37,228 nt of DNA from an uncultured Cardiobacterium sp. (lineage in GTDB: Bacteria > Pseudomonadota > Gammaproteobacteria > Cardiobacteriales > Cardiobacteriaceae). Numbering within the stretch: the stretch's first letter is position 1; every line of letters begins with the position of its first letter. Below are positions 7,757-14,843 of the stretch, one piece after another. Under the pieces are notes generated by a model that made no database searches, was not told the DNA's origin, and was given only the letters and a program-made list of their open reading frames with translations. The DNA lies in assembly GCF_938028825.1 (NCBI RefSeq), contig NZ_CALIZP010000036.1:1-37228 (forward strand). Reading direction: 5' to 3'. The translations under genes and the position numbers were made by a program.

Positions 7757-8934
7757 ATGCGACTCAAGGACACCCAAATCCGGCATCTGCCACTACCGGA
7801 AAAGCCCCGCAAACTCTTTGATGGCGGCGGTCTCTATCTGTATCTGACCCCTTCCGGCAAATATTGGCGCTATCGCTACCGATTTTTTGGCAAGAACAGA
7901 ACGCTTGCACTGGGGGTGTATCCGGCCGTGAGCCTGAAAGAGGCGCGCAGGACGCACATGGAGGCGAAATTGTTGCTGGCTAAAGGGGGGTGGATCCGTC
8001 CAAGGAGAAACAACGCCGCAGAAGCGAGCTGAGGGCCGCTGCGGGTGATACGTTCGAGGCTATCGCCCTCGAATGGTACAAAGTCAATCGCCCACAATGG
8101 ACAAGTGCCAGACATGCGCAAAATATTCTTGCGATGCTGCGGACTTACGTGTTCAGCCGCATTGGGCATTTCCCTATTGGCAACATCTCGCCGCCAATGA
8201 TCACTGACTTGCTGACGGCCAAAGAGATCAAAGGCAAGGATGAGACTGCAAGACGTGTCAGACAGTACATAGGCGCCGTTTACGGCTACGCAATCCGTAC
8301 AGGCAGGGGGACCTACAATCCCGCCCTCGTGACGGCTCAAATAGGCAAAGGAAGGCAGGTAGTGCATCGCCCTGCATTGCCGCAGTCCATGATTGGCGAG
8401 TTTTTTGCCCGGCTGGATGATTATCCAAACAAAGTGGCGCAGCTCGGGCTACGGCTGCTTGTTTTGACGATGGTCAGGTCCGGTGAGCTGTTGGGGGCAG
8501 AATGGGCCGAAATCGAGGGCAATGAGTGGCATATCCCGGCCGAGAAGATGAAGATGCGGCGGCCGCACGTCGTGACGCTCTCCGACTGGGCTTTAGAAAC
8601 CCTGGAAGAATTGCACCAACTGCGCAAGGCAGAGTCCCCGTTGCTCTTTACCGGCAATCGCAATAAACCTGTGGGACAAAATATATTCTCCATTGTCATG
8701 ACAAAAATGGGATATAGAGATATTGCAGTGCCGCATGGATTCCGTGCGATGGCATCGAGTATCTTGAATGAAAGCGGATTATGGAATCCGGATGCCATAG
8801 AAAGACAATTGGCTCATCAGCAAAATAATAAAATCAGGGCTGCCTATAATAGGGCTGAATATATGGAAGAACGTCACAAAATGATGCAGTGGTATTCTGA
8901 CTTTATTAAAAGTCAAATAAAAGATAAAACCTAA
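7757..8934 (+). pseudogene. P4-type tyrosine recombinase (integrase), frameshifted in a G run
   Basis: The first frame (7757-8032) carries the N-terminal arm-binding DUF4102 domain (Lys-Leu-Phe-Asp-Gly-Gly-Gly-Leu-Tyr-Leu, then Leu-Gly-Val-Tyr-Pro-Ala-Val-Ser-Leu-Lys-Glu-Ala-Arg). The second (7990-8934, 314 residues) carries the core-binding and catalytic domains with the full set Arg163, His249-x-x-Arg252, His276 and Tyr286. The frames join at six Gs (7985-7990). Removing two Gs, or adding one, gives Ala-Lys-Gly-(Gly)-Val-Asp-Pro-Ser-Lys-Glu, the normal linker of this family. The lesion is therefore a pure indel in a homopolymer; slippage could restore some product. An intact protein would be about 390 residues. 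It marks the left end of the element and is followed by a terminator. Confidence 0.9.
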
Positions 8935-8954
8935 TTTATCAAGACTAGGAATAA

Positions 8955-8985
8955 AAAAAAGACCAGCCAGATACCGGTCTTTTTT
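8955..8985. terminator. Bidirectional terminator after the integrase
   Basis: AAAAAAGACC (8955-8964) pairs with GGTCTTTTTT (8976-8985) around an 11-base loop. It has a T run on the plus strand and an A run before the stem, so it can stop transcription from either side. Confidence 0.75.
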
Positions 8986-9108
8986 ATGATTGAAATAACT
9001 GGACGCTCTTTAGGAGCGCATCGTAATGTTTAACGCTTATAGGCGCTACAAAGGGGATAATGCGGGGAAAACCGGGTTACGTGGTTTATGCACATTTTTT
9101 CGGCTGTC

Positions 9109-9134
9109 AATATATTGATTTTAATCAAAATATT
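9109..9134. promoter_or_regulatory. 26-bp near-perfect palindrome with a perfect FNR-box match
   Basis: TTGATTTTAATCAA (9115-9128) matches the FNR consensus TTGAT-N4-ATCAA at every fixed position. The palindrome extends to AATAT...ATATT with only one mismatched pair. It could bind FNR or another dyad-binding protein. No clear -10/-35 pair was seen at a typical FNR spacing, so function is uncertain. Confidence 0.4.
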
Positions 9135-9183
9135 TCCAACCACATCATAAACCAAGGCAATAGCCATCCTGTGGTTGACTGGG

Positions 9184-9192
9184 TTATCCACA
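9184..9192 (+). other. DnaA-box match
   Basis: TTATCCACA is the strongest E. coli-type DnaA box. It is a single copy in an AT-rich intergenic region; one box alone does not define an origin. Confidence 0.35.
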
Positions 9193-9370
9193 TTCAACCA
9201 TTTCAATAGGTTACAAAAGTCAAGAGGCTAAAAAATTAAATTACAGCCATAAACTTACTTACTTTTAATGTATCGGCAATAATTCTGCTTCTTTTGAGTT
9301 TCTGCATTATGTTGATTTTACATGATTTTATTTAGGGCCAAATTTTGACAAAATTCCTAGATGCTTGACA

Positions 9371-9664
9371 TTACTGATTGGTATGCCCGTTTACGGGGAT
9401 GTAGATTTTGTCCTCCATTTCAGGGGTCAGTGGGAAGTTGTCCGGCAGGCGGTTGCGCAAAACGTAGTAGTAACCGCTGCCCTCTATATAGTGCTGCCAG
9501 CGGTCTTCCTCCTCGTTGCGCTGCAAGATACCGCATTCATGCAGGACTTTGCAGGTTTTCTCCACACCCCACCACTCACCGGTCTTGGGGTCACGGCAAC
9601 AGTTTTCGATAAACTCCCGTTCGGGGATCCAGTGGTCAAGGTACTTTTCAGCGTATTGTTTCAT
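9371..9664 (-). CDS. Small protein resembling a diverged copy of the DUF927 C-terminal module
   Basis: This 97-residue protein has its ATG overlapping the stop of the upstream gene (ATGA at 9661-9664), so translation is probably coupled. No family was recognised by name. By eye its core, Lys-Val-Leu-His-Glu-Cys-Gly-Ile-Leu followed by Asp-Arg-Trp-Gln, parallels Glu-Val-Leu-His-Glu-Leu-Gly-Trp-Leu followed by Asn-Arg-Trp-Gln in the neighbouring module. Its Ile-Pro-Glu-Arg-Glu-Phe stretch lines up with the Ile-Phe-Pro-x-x-Phe-Arg stretch. I read it as the third and most diverged copy. Function unknown; a winged-helix nucleic-acid-binding role would be a guess. Confidence 0.5.
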   Translation of the reverse strand: MKQYAEKYLDHWIPEREFIENCCRDPKTGEWWGVEKTCKVLHECGILQRNEEEDRWQHYIEGSGYYYVLRNRLPDNFPLTPEMEDKIYIPVNGHTNQ

Positions 9665-10002
9665 TTTGTCGCTCCTGATTTAGGTAATCGTTCTTGCATT
9701 ATCCCGGATGTTGCAATGTCCATCAGTTTATAAAATCGTCCCAAACTTTTGCGTTTGCCGGTTTTGGGGTCTCTCCCAGAAAGAAGAAATTGCCAACGAT
9801 TGTCTGAATCTTTGGCAAGCCACCCCAATTCATGCAATACTTCTTTGACTTCCTCTTCATCAAATATCGTGCAAAATTTCTCGCGGAATACAGAGGGAAA
9901 AATATAATATTCGTCCACCTTATATGAGTAACTATTGTTGCGTTTAACATACCCCATCACACCATCATCAGGGGAAACAGATTTGTCGGGATCAAGAAAC
10001 AA
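9661..10002 (-). CDS. Second copy of the C-terminal module of the DUF927 protein
   Basis: The 113-residue frame begins at TTG (10002), overlaps the end of the preceding gene and lacks a clear ribosome binding site. It may therefore be coupled, or a gene fragment. Roughly 60% of positions match residues near the end of the DUF927 protein upstream: Phe-Leu-Asp-Pro, Gly-Tyr-Val-Lys-Arg, Asp-Glu-Tyr-Tyr-Ile-Phe-Pro, Val-Leu-His-x-Leu-Gly-Trp-Leu-Ala-Lys-Asp, Arg-Trp-Gln-Phe, Asp-Pro-Lys-Thr-Gly-Lys-Arg-Lys. This is a stand-alone paralog of that module, made by local duplication. Function unknown. Confidence 0.6.
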   Translation of the reverse strand: MFLDPDKSVSPDDGVMGYVKRNNSYSYKVDEYYIFPSVFREKFCTIFDEEEVKEVLHELGWLAKDSDNRWQFLLSGRDPKTGKRKSLGRFYKLMDIATSGIMQERLPKSGATK

Positions 10003-10294
10003 ATGTGAATTTTTGCATGATCATTATGCTGAGGTTTCTGATTTCTTCAGTATTACCCTGTTGCAAACGCGCCATTTTTCGCTCGTAATCGCACCAATAA
10101 CTAAATATTTGTTGCAGTCTCTTTTGTGCTTCATCCAACGACAGCTCTATAGCGCCGGCTCGTGCCGCCAAAGAAACTCCTGTCATGGCGGCCGCAAAAA
10201 TCTGCACCAGCTGCGGATTTTGCGGATCTCGCCAGCCGTCGTGGGCCAACAGGTTCTCGAGATATTTATCGTATAGGGTGGTTACGGTTTTCAT
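9992..10294 (-). CDS. Hypothetical protein between two copies of the DUF927 C-terminal module
   Basis: A 100-residue, mostly helical protein with no recognised domain. GGAG stands about 9 bp before the ATG (10294), which makes this a credible gene. Its start overlaps the DUF927 gene end (10266) by 29 bp and its end overlaps the next frame (10002) by 11 bp, so all three lie in one transcript. It is conserved-looking (Leu-Ser-Leu-Asp-Glu-Ala-Gln-Lys-Arg-Leu, Trp-Cys-Asp-Tyr-Glu-Arg-Lys), but no role can be stated. Confidence 0.5.
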   Translation of the reverse strand: MKTVTTLYDKYLENLLAHDGWRDPQNPQLVQIFAAAMTGVSLAARAGAIELSLDEAQKRLQQIFSYWCDYERKMARLQQGNTEEIRNLSIMIMQKFTFVS

Positions 10295-12112
10295 AGTTGG
10301 ACTCCGGATTATCGTGCATAGATAGATCTTCTTGCGCTGTCACGGGTGGGGTAATGCCGATCAGTTTGTAAAAGAGCCCCAAGCGTTTGCGTTTACCAGT
10401 CTTGGGGTCCTTTCCGTAAAGTTGAAACTGCCAGCGATCCCCCGTGTCTTTGGCCAGCCATCCCAAGCCGTGCAGCACATCCTTGACTTTCTCTTCATCG
10501 AATCCCTTGCAGAAGTGCTCACGGAAAATGGCGGGAAAAATGTAATACTCATCTTCCTTTTCCTCGAAAGGCTCGTAGCGTTTGACGTATCCGGGCGTGT
10601 CTTTGCTTGGCATATAAGGGTGTTCGGGGTCGAGAAAGAGCAAATCCCGGGTTTGCACAAAGTCCATCCCCATCCGCTTGATTTTTCCGGCTTCGTATCC
10701 TTCCTTGACTTGGCCATTGCGGGCACCAGTCTGCGAAGCAATCTTTGATGCCGGACAGGACTTCATCCGCCGTCAGCGTAATGATGTTGTGTTTGACCGC
10801 CATGACCAGCCCCGTTGCCGCTACCGCAAAGATCCGGGCGGTGCGCATGGTCTGGGCATTGAGCCGATAATTTTCACTTAATAGCGTTAGGTGTTCTTGG
10901 AACAGGCTGACAGCGGTCTCCCGCCAAAATGCCGAATCTTCTGCCAGACAGGTGATGTAGGTGCGCCCGGCTGTGCCGTAGTATTGTGTAACAGCACTGT
11001 TGAGGTGGTTCACGAGAGCCTTGAAGTCAGGGAAGTCATGATGGTTTTCGATTTTGTGCGGCAGGGAAGGACAGCGCACCAGCTGCCCGGCCATGATTTC
11101 ACGGTCGAATTTCTGCAAATGGCTTTCCAGCGAGAGCTCGCCGGTAGAAGTGCAAAGGACCCGGAAACGGATCTCGGGGCGGTTGCCGCCATCCTTGTTG
11201 CCAAGCGCCCGCCCCTTGCCGTTGGCCAGTGAATAGATACTTTGATCAACACTGCGGCCGCTGCCGTCTTCGCCGATTTCATCCATCGAAAGCAGGCCGT
11301 CATTCCGTGCGGCGGCATTGTTGGTGAGTGCGTAGGCGGTTGTGTTCCAACTCTCGCTGGTGGTGGCACCGTGCCCCCACACGGATTGCGCCACGCGCTG
11401 GGTGGTGGTTTTGCCGCTGCTGTATTCGCCGAAAATGTGGATGATGCCGCCATCGATGTTGAGCCATTGCATGAGCGGGGCGGCAAAGGCGGCACCCAGC
11501 ATCAAGCAAAGGCGGCTGTTGCCGGCCGCGTAGCGCCCTATCCGGTTTTTCCAGTCATCAAGGGTTCCGGCGCTGCGGTAGGCCAAGCGTTTGTCATTGG
11601 ATACCTTGCCGTTGAAGTAGAGACGGGCGCTCTGGCCGATAATCTCGCCGCTGGGCACTGGGCAGGATATAGGCATCATCGTGCCATCCGGCCGTGTCGG
11701 TGATTGTCCATTGCTCACCGGCACCGCTTTCCTGGATAAATTCGATGAGCAGGTCCAGTTTTTTGCGCGCCGAGGGGATGTCAATGACGTTGCGCAGCAG
11801 CCGCCAGCCTTCCGGGGTGCCGACGTCGCCGCGCGCGATCAGGCACCGTTCGCCGCCGGTGCACTCAATCAGATAATAATGCTGCCCGGCAATATCGCTG
11901 CCCGTACCGACTACGGTAAAGGGGGCGCAAAGGCGGATCGGGGCGAGCCATGCCGTGCCGTCGGCCTTGACCGGATGATGCCAGATGCCGTCGTCATCGG
12001 CCACAGTGAAGGGGCGCAGGCATTGCGCGCGTTGCTGTGCCGGCGTGGCGGGTGCAGGTGTTGTCATGCCGCCGTCGTTTGCGGCGACGGCGGAAGGTTT
12101 GCGTTTGCCCAT
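10266..12112 (-). pseudogene. DUF927 helicase-like protein, broken by a 7-bp duplication and a 1-bp insertion
   Basis: Three consecutive frames rebuild one protein of about 612 residues. The first (from the ATG at 12112) ends in Thr-Ala-Gly-Trp-His-Asp-Asp-Ala-Tyr-Ile-Leu-Pro. The second contains Walker A Gly-Glu-Tyr-Ser-Ser-Gly-Lys-Thr (about 11407-11430) and Walker B Leu-Leu-Ser-Met-Asp-Glu-Ile. The third (to 10266) holds the C-terminal module. The first break is a tandem TGCCCAG duplication (11651-11664); removing one copy gives Tyr-Ile-Leu-Pro-Ser-Gly-Glu-Ile-Ile-Gly. The second is one extra base in CCC (plus-strand GGG at 10721-10723); removal gives Asp-Trp-Cys-Arg-Asn-Gly-Gln-Val. DUF927 proteins are plasmid- and phage-borne ATPases likely used in replication. 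The ATG follows GGCAGG and lies 12 bp downstream of the preceding gene. Confidence 0.82.
11651..11664 (+). repeat. 7-bp tandem duplication causing a frameshift
   Basis: CTGGGCA is repeated head to tail (11651-11657 and 11658-11664) inside the DUF927 gene. The duplication shifts the frame exactly where the protein should read through Leu-Pro-Ser-Gly-Glu. Confidence 0.85.
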
Positions 12113-12123
12113 ATTGACCTGCC

Positions 12124-12816
12124 TTATTGGGGTAAGCAGGTGCGGAATTGCAAACCGTATTCCTCGCGGGATTTGTCCAGCAAATCACAGAATTGCCCCA
12201 CCACATGACGCCAATCCATAACGGACAGTCTTTCCACGCTTGCTTTATCGTCCTTGTGGAAATAATGAATGCTGGTATACGAGTCGTCTTGTAAATACGG
12301 TTCCGGATCCAGCCGCAGGGACAGGGTAAAAATATAGGGCTTCCCATCCTGACGGCTATCATGTTGTACGTTCACCATGCAGCCAATGCCGTAATGGTCA
12401 AAAGAGACATTCAGCGCATAGCCTCTGCTCAATAGCCGGTCGATGAGCACATGGAATAATTGCCTGGCTTCAGCGTGAGGGATGGTCAAACCGGCGGCAT
12501 CTTTTCTTCCCTGACTTTCCGCCGGCAGGGGCAATTCATCACCGCTCCACTCCGGGCCGCCATCCACGGGTTGCCAGTGACTGCCATCTGCGCGGAAAAC
12601 ACGGCCGCTGCAACTGACAGCGAACACCCCGGGCCGCTCCATGTCAGGGAACTCCAAAGAGCCGATCCAGTCAGTTGCCTTGTTGCGCCGGACGATGATA
12701 AAGCCGGTTGTCGCCCGGGAGGCACCGATCGTGGATAATCCATATTCCTGCCGCTTGGTGCGGGCTGTTTCGCGCAGGTGTTCGAGGCGTTGAGCCGGTA
12801 ATGGTCTTGCCGTCAT
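12124..12816 (-). CDS. Hypothetical protein upstream of the DUF927 gene
   Basis: A 230-residue soluble protein with no recognised domain. The ATG at 12816 overlaps the TGA of the upstream 73-residue gene (ATGA) and is preceded by GGGAGG. It reads as an intact, well-composed gene with Trp- and Asp-rich segments (Trp-Gln-Pro-Val-Asp-Gly-Gly-Pro-Glu-Trp-Ser-Gly). It sits 11 bp before the DUF927 start in the same minus-strand operon, so a role in element replication or maintenance is a contextual guess only. Confidence 0.6.
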   Translation of the reverse strand: MTARPLPAQRLEHLRETARTKRQEYGLSTIGASRATTGFIIVRRNKATDWIGSLEFPDMERPGVFAVSCSGRVFRADGSHWQPVDGGPEWSGDELPLPAESQGRKDAAGLTIPHAEARQLFHVLIDRLLSRGYALNVSFDHYGIGCMVNVQHDSRQDGKPYIFTLSLRLDPEPYLQDDSYTSIHYFHKDDKASVERLSVMDWRHVVGQFCDLLDKSREEYGLQFRTCLPQ

Positions 12817-13034
12817 GCCGCACCTCCCATGACTTCACCATGCACGCTGTCCTTCTGCGTGGCAAACTGCTCAATCAAGTCAAGGATGAGGCAGGTATCG
12901 GGGGCGGACAGGCGGAAGTCGGGATCGGTATGGGCGAGGGACAGGGCGCGCAGCAGGGCGGCCGTGTAAGCAGAGAGGGTTTCATTGACGGTATCGGTGG
13001 CATCACCGAGTACCAGGGCGATATGGCAAGACAT
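12813..13034 (-). CDS. Small hypothetical protein, first gene of the minus-strand operon
   Basis: A 73-residue protein starting at 13034 with AAGGAGA spaced 5 bp from the ATG. A much longer open frame runs upstream to 14267, but it covers the leader RNA, higBA and a terminator on the other strand; the strong ribosome binding site fixes the short start. Its pattern (Ile-Ala-Leu-Val-Leu-Gly-Asp-Ala-Thr-Asp-Thr) loosely resembles the 76-residue protein at 14280-14510, so the two may be distant paralogs. No function recognised. It is the first gene after the structured leader RNA. Confidence 0.65.
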   Translation of the reverse strand: MSCHIALVLGDATDTVNETLSAYTAALLRALSLAHTDPDFRLSAPDTCLILDLIEQFATQKDSVHGEVMGGAA

Positions 13035-13102
13035 GATAGTCTCCTTGTTGATTAGGGTCTGACTGCCGCCTTTCGTGCTAAGGAAGAGGGCGACAGCGAA
13101 CG

Positions 13103-13259
13103 CGGGATTAGCACTACCGCTCAACAAGAAACGGCGAACCTTGCGGTTCTCCCACGCACGCTGCCATAGAAAACAGGCATAAAAACAGCGCTGGAACGCG
13201 CCGGTGCGCTTGCTGACAGGCGGGGTGCTAATCCCGATCGCGGCGGTGTGTGTCGCGAT
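13103..13259 (-). ncRNA. Structured leader RNA, possibly c4-antisense-like
   Basis: On the minus strand, transcription from the promoter at 13266-13295 would enter a hairpin ATCGCG/CGCGAT (13254-13259 with 13237-13242). Next comes CGGGATTAGCAC (13225-13236), which pairs over 12 perfect bases with GTGCTAATCCCG (13103-13114). Between them lies GAACC-GCAA-GGTTC (13136-13149), a stem capped by a GNRA tetraloop. Nothing is encoded here. The leader lies about 70 bases before a strong ribosome binding site. The layout recalls the c4 antisense RNAs of P1/P4-like phages and related mobile elements, which act at the head of a replication or antirepressor operon. That match is from memory and untested. 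Confidence 0.5.
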
Positions 13260-13265
13260 GGGCAG

Positions 13266-13295
13266 ACTATAGCCCCTTTTTTGCCCTATTTGCAA
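13266..13295 (-). promoter_or_regulatory. Promoter of the leader RNA and minus-strand operon
   Basis: Reading the minus strand, TTGCAA (13295-13290) is followed after 18 bp by TATAGT (13271-13266). The predicted start, near 13259, is the first base of the leader hairpin. It is back to back with the higBA promoter. Confidence 0.6.
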
Positions 13296-13311
13296 GCGCT
13301 TCATTGAAAAG

Positions 13312-13340
13312 TTGACTTGTGTATCGTTACGCGATACAGT
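13312..13340 (+). promoter_or_regulatory. higBA promoter with internal operator
   Basis: TTGACT (13312-13317) and TACAGT (13335-13340) are spaced 17 bp. A perfect inverted repeat GTATCG-TTACG-CGATAC (13321-13337) fills the spacer and enters the -10. This is where a HigA-type antitoxin would bind to repress its own operon. Confidence 0.65.
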
Positions 13341-13364
13341 GCATAAATAACCCAAGGATTTACA

Positions 13365-13643
13365 ATGATTAAGAGCTTCGCCCACAAGGGGCTCAAACGC
13401 TTCTTCTTCAAAGATGAGGCCAGCGGCATTCAACCGGAACACCGCCAGAAACTGAGAGTTTTGCTGACTGCATTGAATGACGCGGAAGCCATAGAGCAAA
13501 TGGCACTGCCCGGCGCAGATCTGCATCCACTGAAACATAATCTTGACGGTTTTTGGAGCGTCAAGGTCAGCGCGAATTGGCGACTGATCTTCCGTTTCGA
13601 GGATGGTAATGCCTACATCGTTGATTATCTCGATTATCACTGA
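13365..13643 (+). CDS. higB: HigB-family toxin (RelE/ParE superfamily mRNA interferase)
   Basis: The 92-residue protein opens with Met-Ile-Lys-Ser-Phe-x-His-Lys-Gly-Leu-Lys-Arg-Phe-Phe. It ends with Trp-Ser-Val-Lys-Val-Ser-Ala-Asn-Trp-Arg-Leu-Ile-Phe-Arg-Phe and Val-Asp-Tyr-Leu-Asp-Tyr-His, the signatures of the HigB/GraT toxins of reversed-order (toxin-first) modules. Such toxins cut mRNA on the ribosome. Length is normal and the frame is intact. The higA antitoxin gene begins 13 bp downstream. The operon is repressed through the palindrome in its promoter, by inference. In this context it is an addiction module that favours retention of the element. Confidence 0.92.
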   Translation: MIKSFAHKGLKRFFFKDEASGIQPEHRQKLRVLLTALNDAEAIEQMALPGADLHPLKHNLDGFWSVKVSANWRLIFRFEDGNAYIVDYLDYH

Positions 13644-13656
13644 CCGGAGAATATCC

Positions 13657-13965
13657 ATGAAAATGAAAAACCCCGCCCATCCAGGACTTGTCTTGAAAAC
13701 AATGTGTCTTGAGCCTTTGGGTTTGACCATCACAGAAGCGGCAAAGGTGCTTGATATGCCACGTGCGGCTTTGTCAGAAATTGTTAACGAAAGGCGAGGC
13801 ATCAGCCCGCAAGTCGCATTAAGAATAGAAAAGGCGTTCAATAGCCAAGCTGAATTTTGGTTGAGGATGCAATCCACGTATGATCTTGCACACACCGACC
13901 CGCAATGCGCCGCCCGTGTGCAAGTTGTCCAACAACCGGCAGAACTGACCGAAAGCCACGTATAA
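13657..13965 (+). CDS. higA: HigA-family antitoxin, XRE helix-turn-helix protein
   Basis: The 102-residue start is placed at 13657 (Met-Lys-Met-Lys-Asn-Pro-Ala-His-Pro-Gly), preceded by CGGAGAA. An upstream in-frame ATG at 13603 lies inside higB. His-Pro-Gly-x-Val-Leu and the helix-turn-helix (Ile-Thr-Glu-Ala-Ala-Lys-Val-Leu through Pro-Arg-Ala-Ala-Leu-Ser-Glu-Ile-Val-Asn) with Ile-Ser-Pro-x-x-Ala-Leu-Arg are the HigA/VapI signature. It binds HigB and its own promoter. The frame is intact, unlike many larger genes of the element. Confidence 0.93.
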   Translation: MKMKNPAHPGLVLKTMCLEPLGLTITEAAKVLDMPRAALSEIVNERRGISPQVALRIEKAFNSQAEFWLRMQSTYDLAHTDPQCAARVQVVQQPAELTESHV

Positions 13966-14080
13966 ATTTTGTGCTGCCTTGTCGTACAGTCCCTTCCATG
14001 ACTTCGGGCAAAATTTGATACTTGCCCTGTTGCAGGCTCTGCCCTATGATGAGTATAGGAATTGAACATTTCTACCCCTT

Positions 14081-14108
14081 GAAAAGCACTCGGCCCGGAG
14101 TGCTTTTC
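14081..14108. terminator. Bidirectional terminator after higBA
   Basis: An 11-bp perfect stem GAAAAGCACTC/GAGTGCTTTTC encloses a 6-base GC-rich loop and has T/A runs on both sides. It separates higBA from the convergent minus-strand genes. The rest of 13966-14279 shows no gene. Confidence 0.85.
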
Positions 14109-14279
14109 TTTTGCCTGTTTACCGGGTATCCGCCGTAGCGGATACCGTCTTTTGGGTTGAAAGCCAGAAGGGAAGCCGGTCATTATCGGTTGCCGGGGCA
14201 AGGCACCCCGGCTTGCGTCCGGCCGCCATGAATAGAACCCCCGGCACCTTGCCGATGCGGGCGCCAATTCAACCTGACT

Positions 14280-14510
14280 TCATTCAGTCCTTTCATCACC
14301 ACCTCCTGCCGCTTCGTCTTCGTTGAGTATTGCCGGCATCAGCGAGATGGCAATATCAAGCACACGCGCCATTTCCTCAGGTGTCGGCTGACCGCCCGGA
14401 TGCAGCATTGCACTGCGCAGGGTTCCCAGTACCACCTTCAGCGTTACCGCTGCTGCACTGCCTTTGGTTGCCGTGGCGTCGATGTCCAGAACGATATGTA
14501 TAGATTCCAT
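14280..14510 (-). CDS. Small hypothetical protein
   Basis: A 76-residue protein whose ATG (14510) is preceded by AAGGAGA at good spacing, with the same ribosome-binding context as the 73-residue gene at 13034. It has a hydrophobic/alpha-helical middle and an acidic Gly-rich C-terminus. It loosely resembles the 73-residue protein (Ile-x-Leu-Val/Asp-Leu...Asp-Ala-Thr). It lies 19 bp downstream of the helix-turn-helix gene and is probably cotranscribed. Function unknown. Confidence 0.6.
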   Translation of the reverse strand: MESIHIVLDIDATATKGSAAAVTLKVVLGTLRSAMLHPGGQPTPEEMARVLDIAISLMPAILNEDEAAGGGDERTE

Positions 14511-14529
14511 GGTGTCTCCTTAAAATGAG

Positions 14530-14832
14530 TTACGCACGGCCCAGTTGCCGCGCCTGGGCAATCGTATTTGCCGATGTACTCAATCTGACCTGTCCCCGGG
14601 CCTTACGGATGCAGGCAAGCAATACCTCCATACGCTCCGGCGGGATGTCACCAGGTAATGCCTGTGGTAAGTCCCACCTCAGAATGTGATAAGCCACTAC
14701 CTCATTTTCGAGCCAGCGATAGCTGTGTCCGTCCGCCAACACCGGGATTTTGCCGGCCTTGGCCCACCGGTACAGCGTTTGTCTCGATATAGACAACATG
14801 GCCGCCGCTTTGTCTGCGGTAATCAGTTTCAT
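14530..14832 (-). CDS. Helix-turn-helix DNA-binding protein (AlpA/excisionase-like)
   Basis: The start at 14832 (Met-Lys-Leu-Ile-Thr-Ala-Asp-Lys-Ala-Ala) follows GGAGGAGAG; the longer frame to 14901 lacks a site. The first ~45 of 100 residues are an excisionase-type winged helix: Ala-Ala-Ala-Met-Leu-Ser-Ile-Ser-Arg-Gln-Thr-Leu-Tyr-Arg-Trp-Ala-Lys-Ala-Gly-Lys-Ile-Pro, then Tyr-Arg-Trp. These proteins act as recombination directionality factors or transcription regulators. The gene is divergent from the topoisomerase, and three short GATA-containing repeats stand just upstream. It may control the topoisomerase, its own operon or excision. Confidence 0.75.
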   Translation of the reverse strand: MKLITADKAAAMLSISRQTLYRWAKAGKIPVLADGHSYRWLENEVVAYHILRWDLPQALPGDIPPERMEVLLACIRKARGQVRLSTSANTIAQARQLGRA

Positions 14833-14843
14833 CTCTCCTCCTC

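Larger units (their letters stand above)
8986..9370. other. AT-rich intergenic control region, possible replication or transfer site
   Basis: There is no gene in these 385 bases. It holds a small GCTC/GAGC hairpin near 9004-9018, a 26-bp palindrome containing an FNR-box match (9109-9134), GGTTTATG at about 9082-9089 inverted as CATAAACC at about 9145-9152, a DnaA-box match (9184-9192) and a 15-bp palindrome AATTTT-GAC-AAAATT (9341-9355). The cluster is compatible with an oriV, oriT or excision region, but none is proven. Confidence 0.4.

Noticed and set aside
7985..7990. Programmed ribosomal frameshifting in the integrase
   Set aside because: The heptamer A-GGG-GGG is not a good -1 slippery site, and no downstream pseudoknot was seen. 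An indel is simpler, although slippage cannot be excluded.
12813..14267. 484-residue minus-strand open frame
   Set aside because: Only its last 73 codons follow a ribosome binding site. The rest covers the leader RNA, higBA and a terminator.
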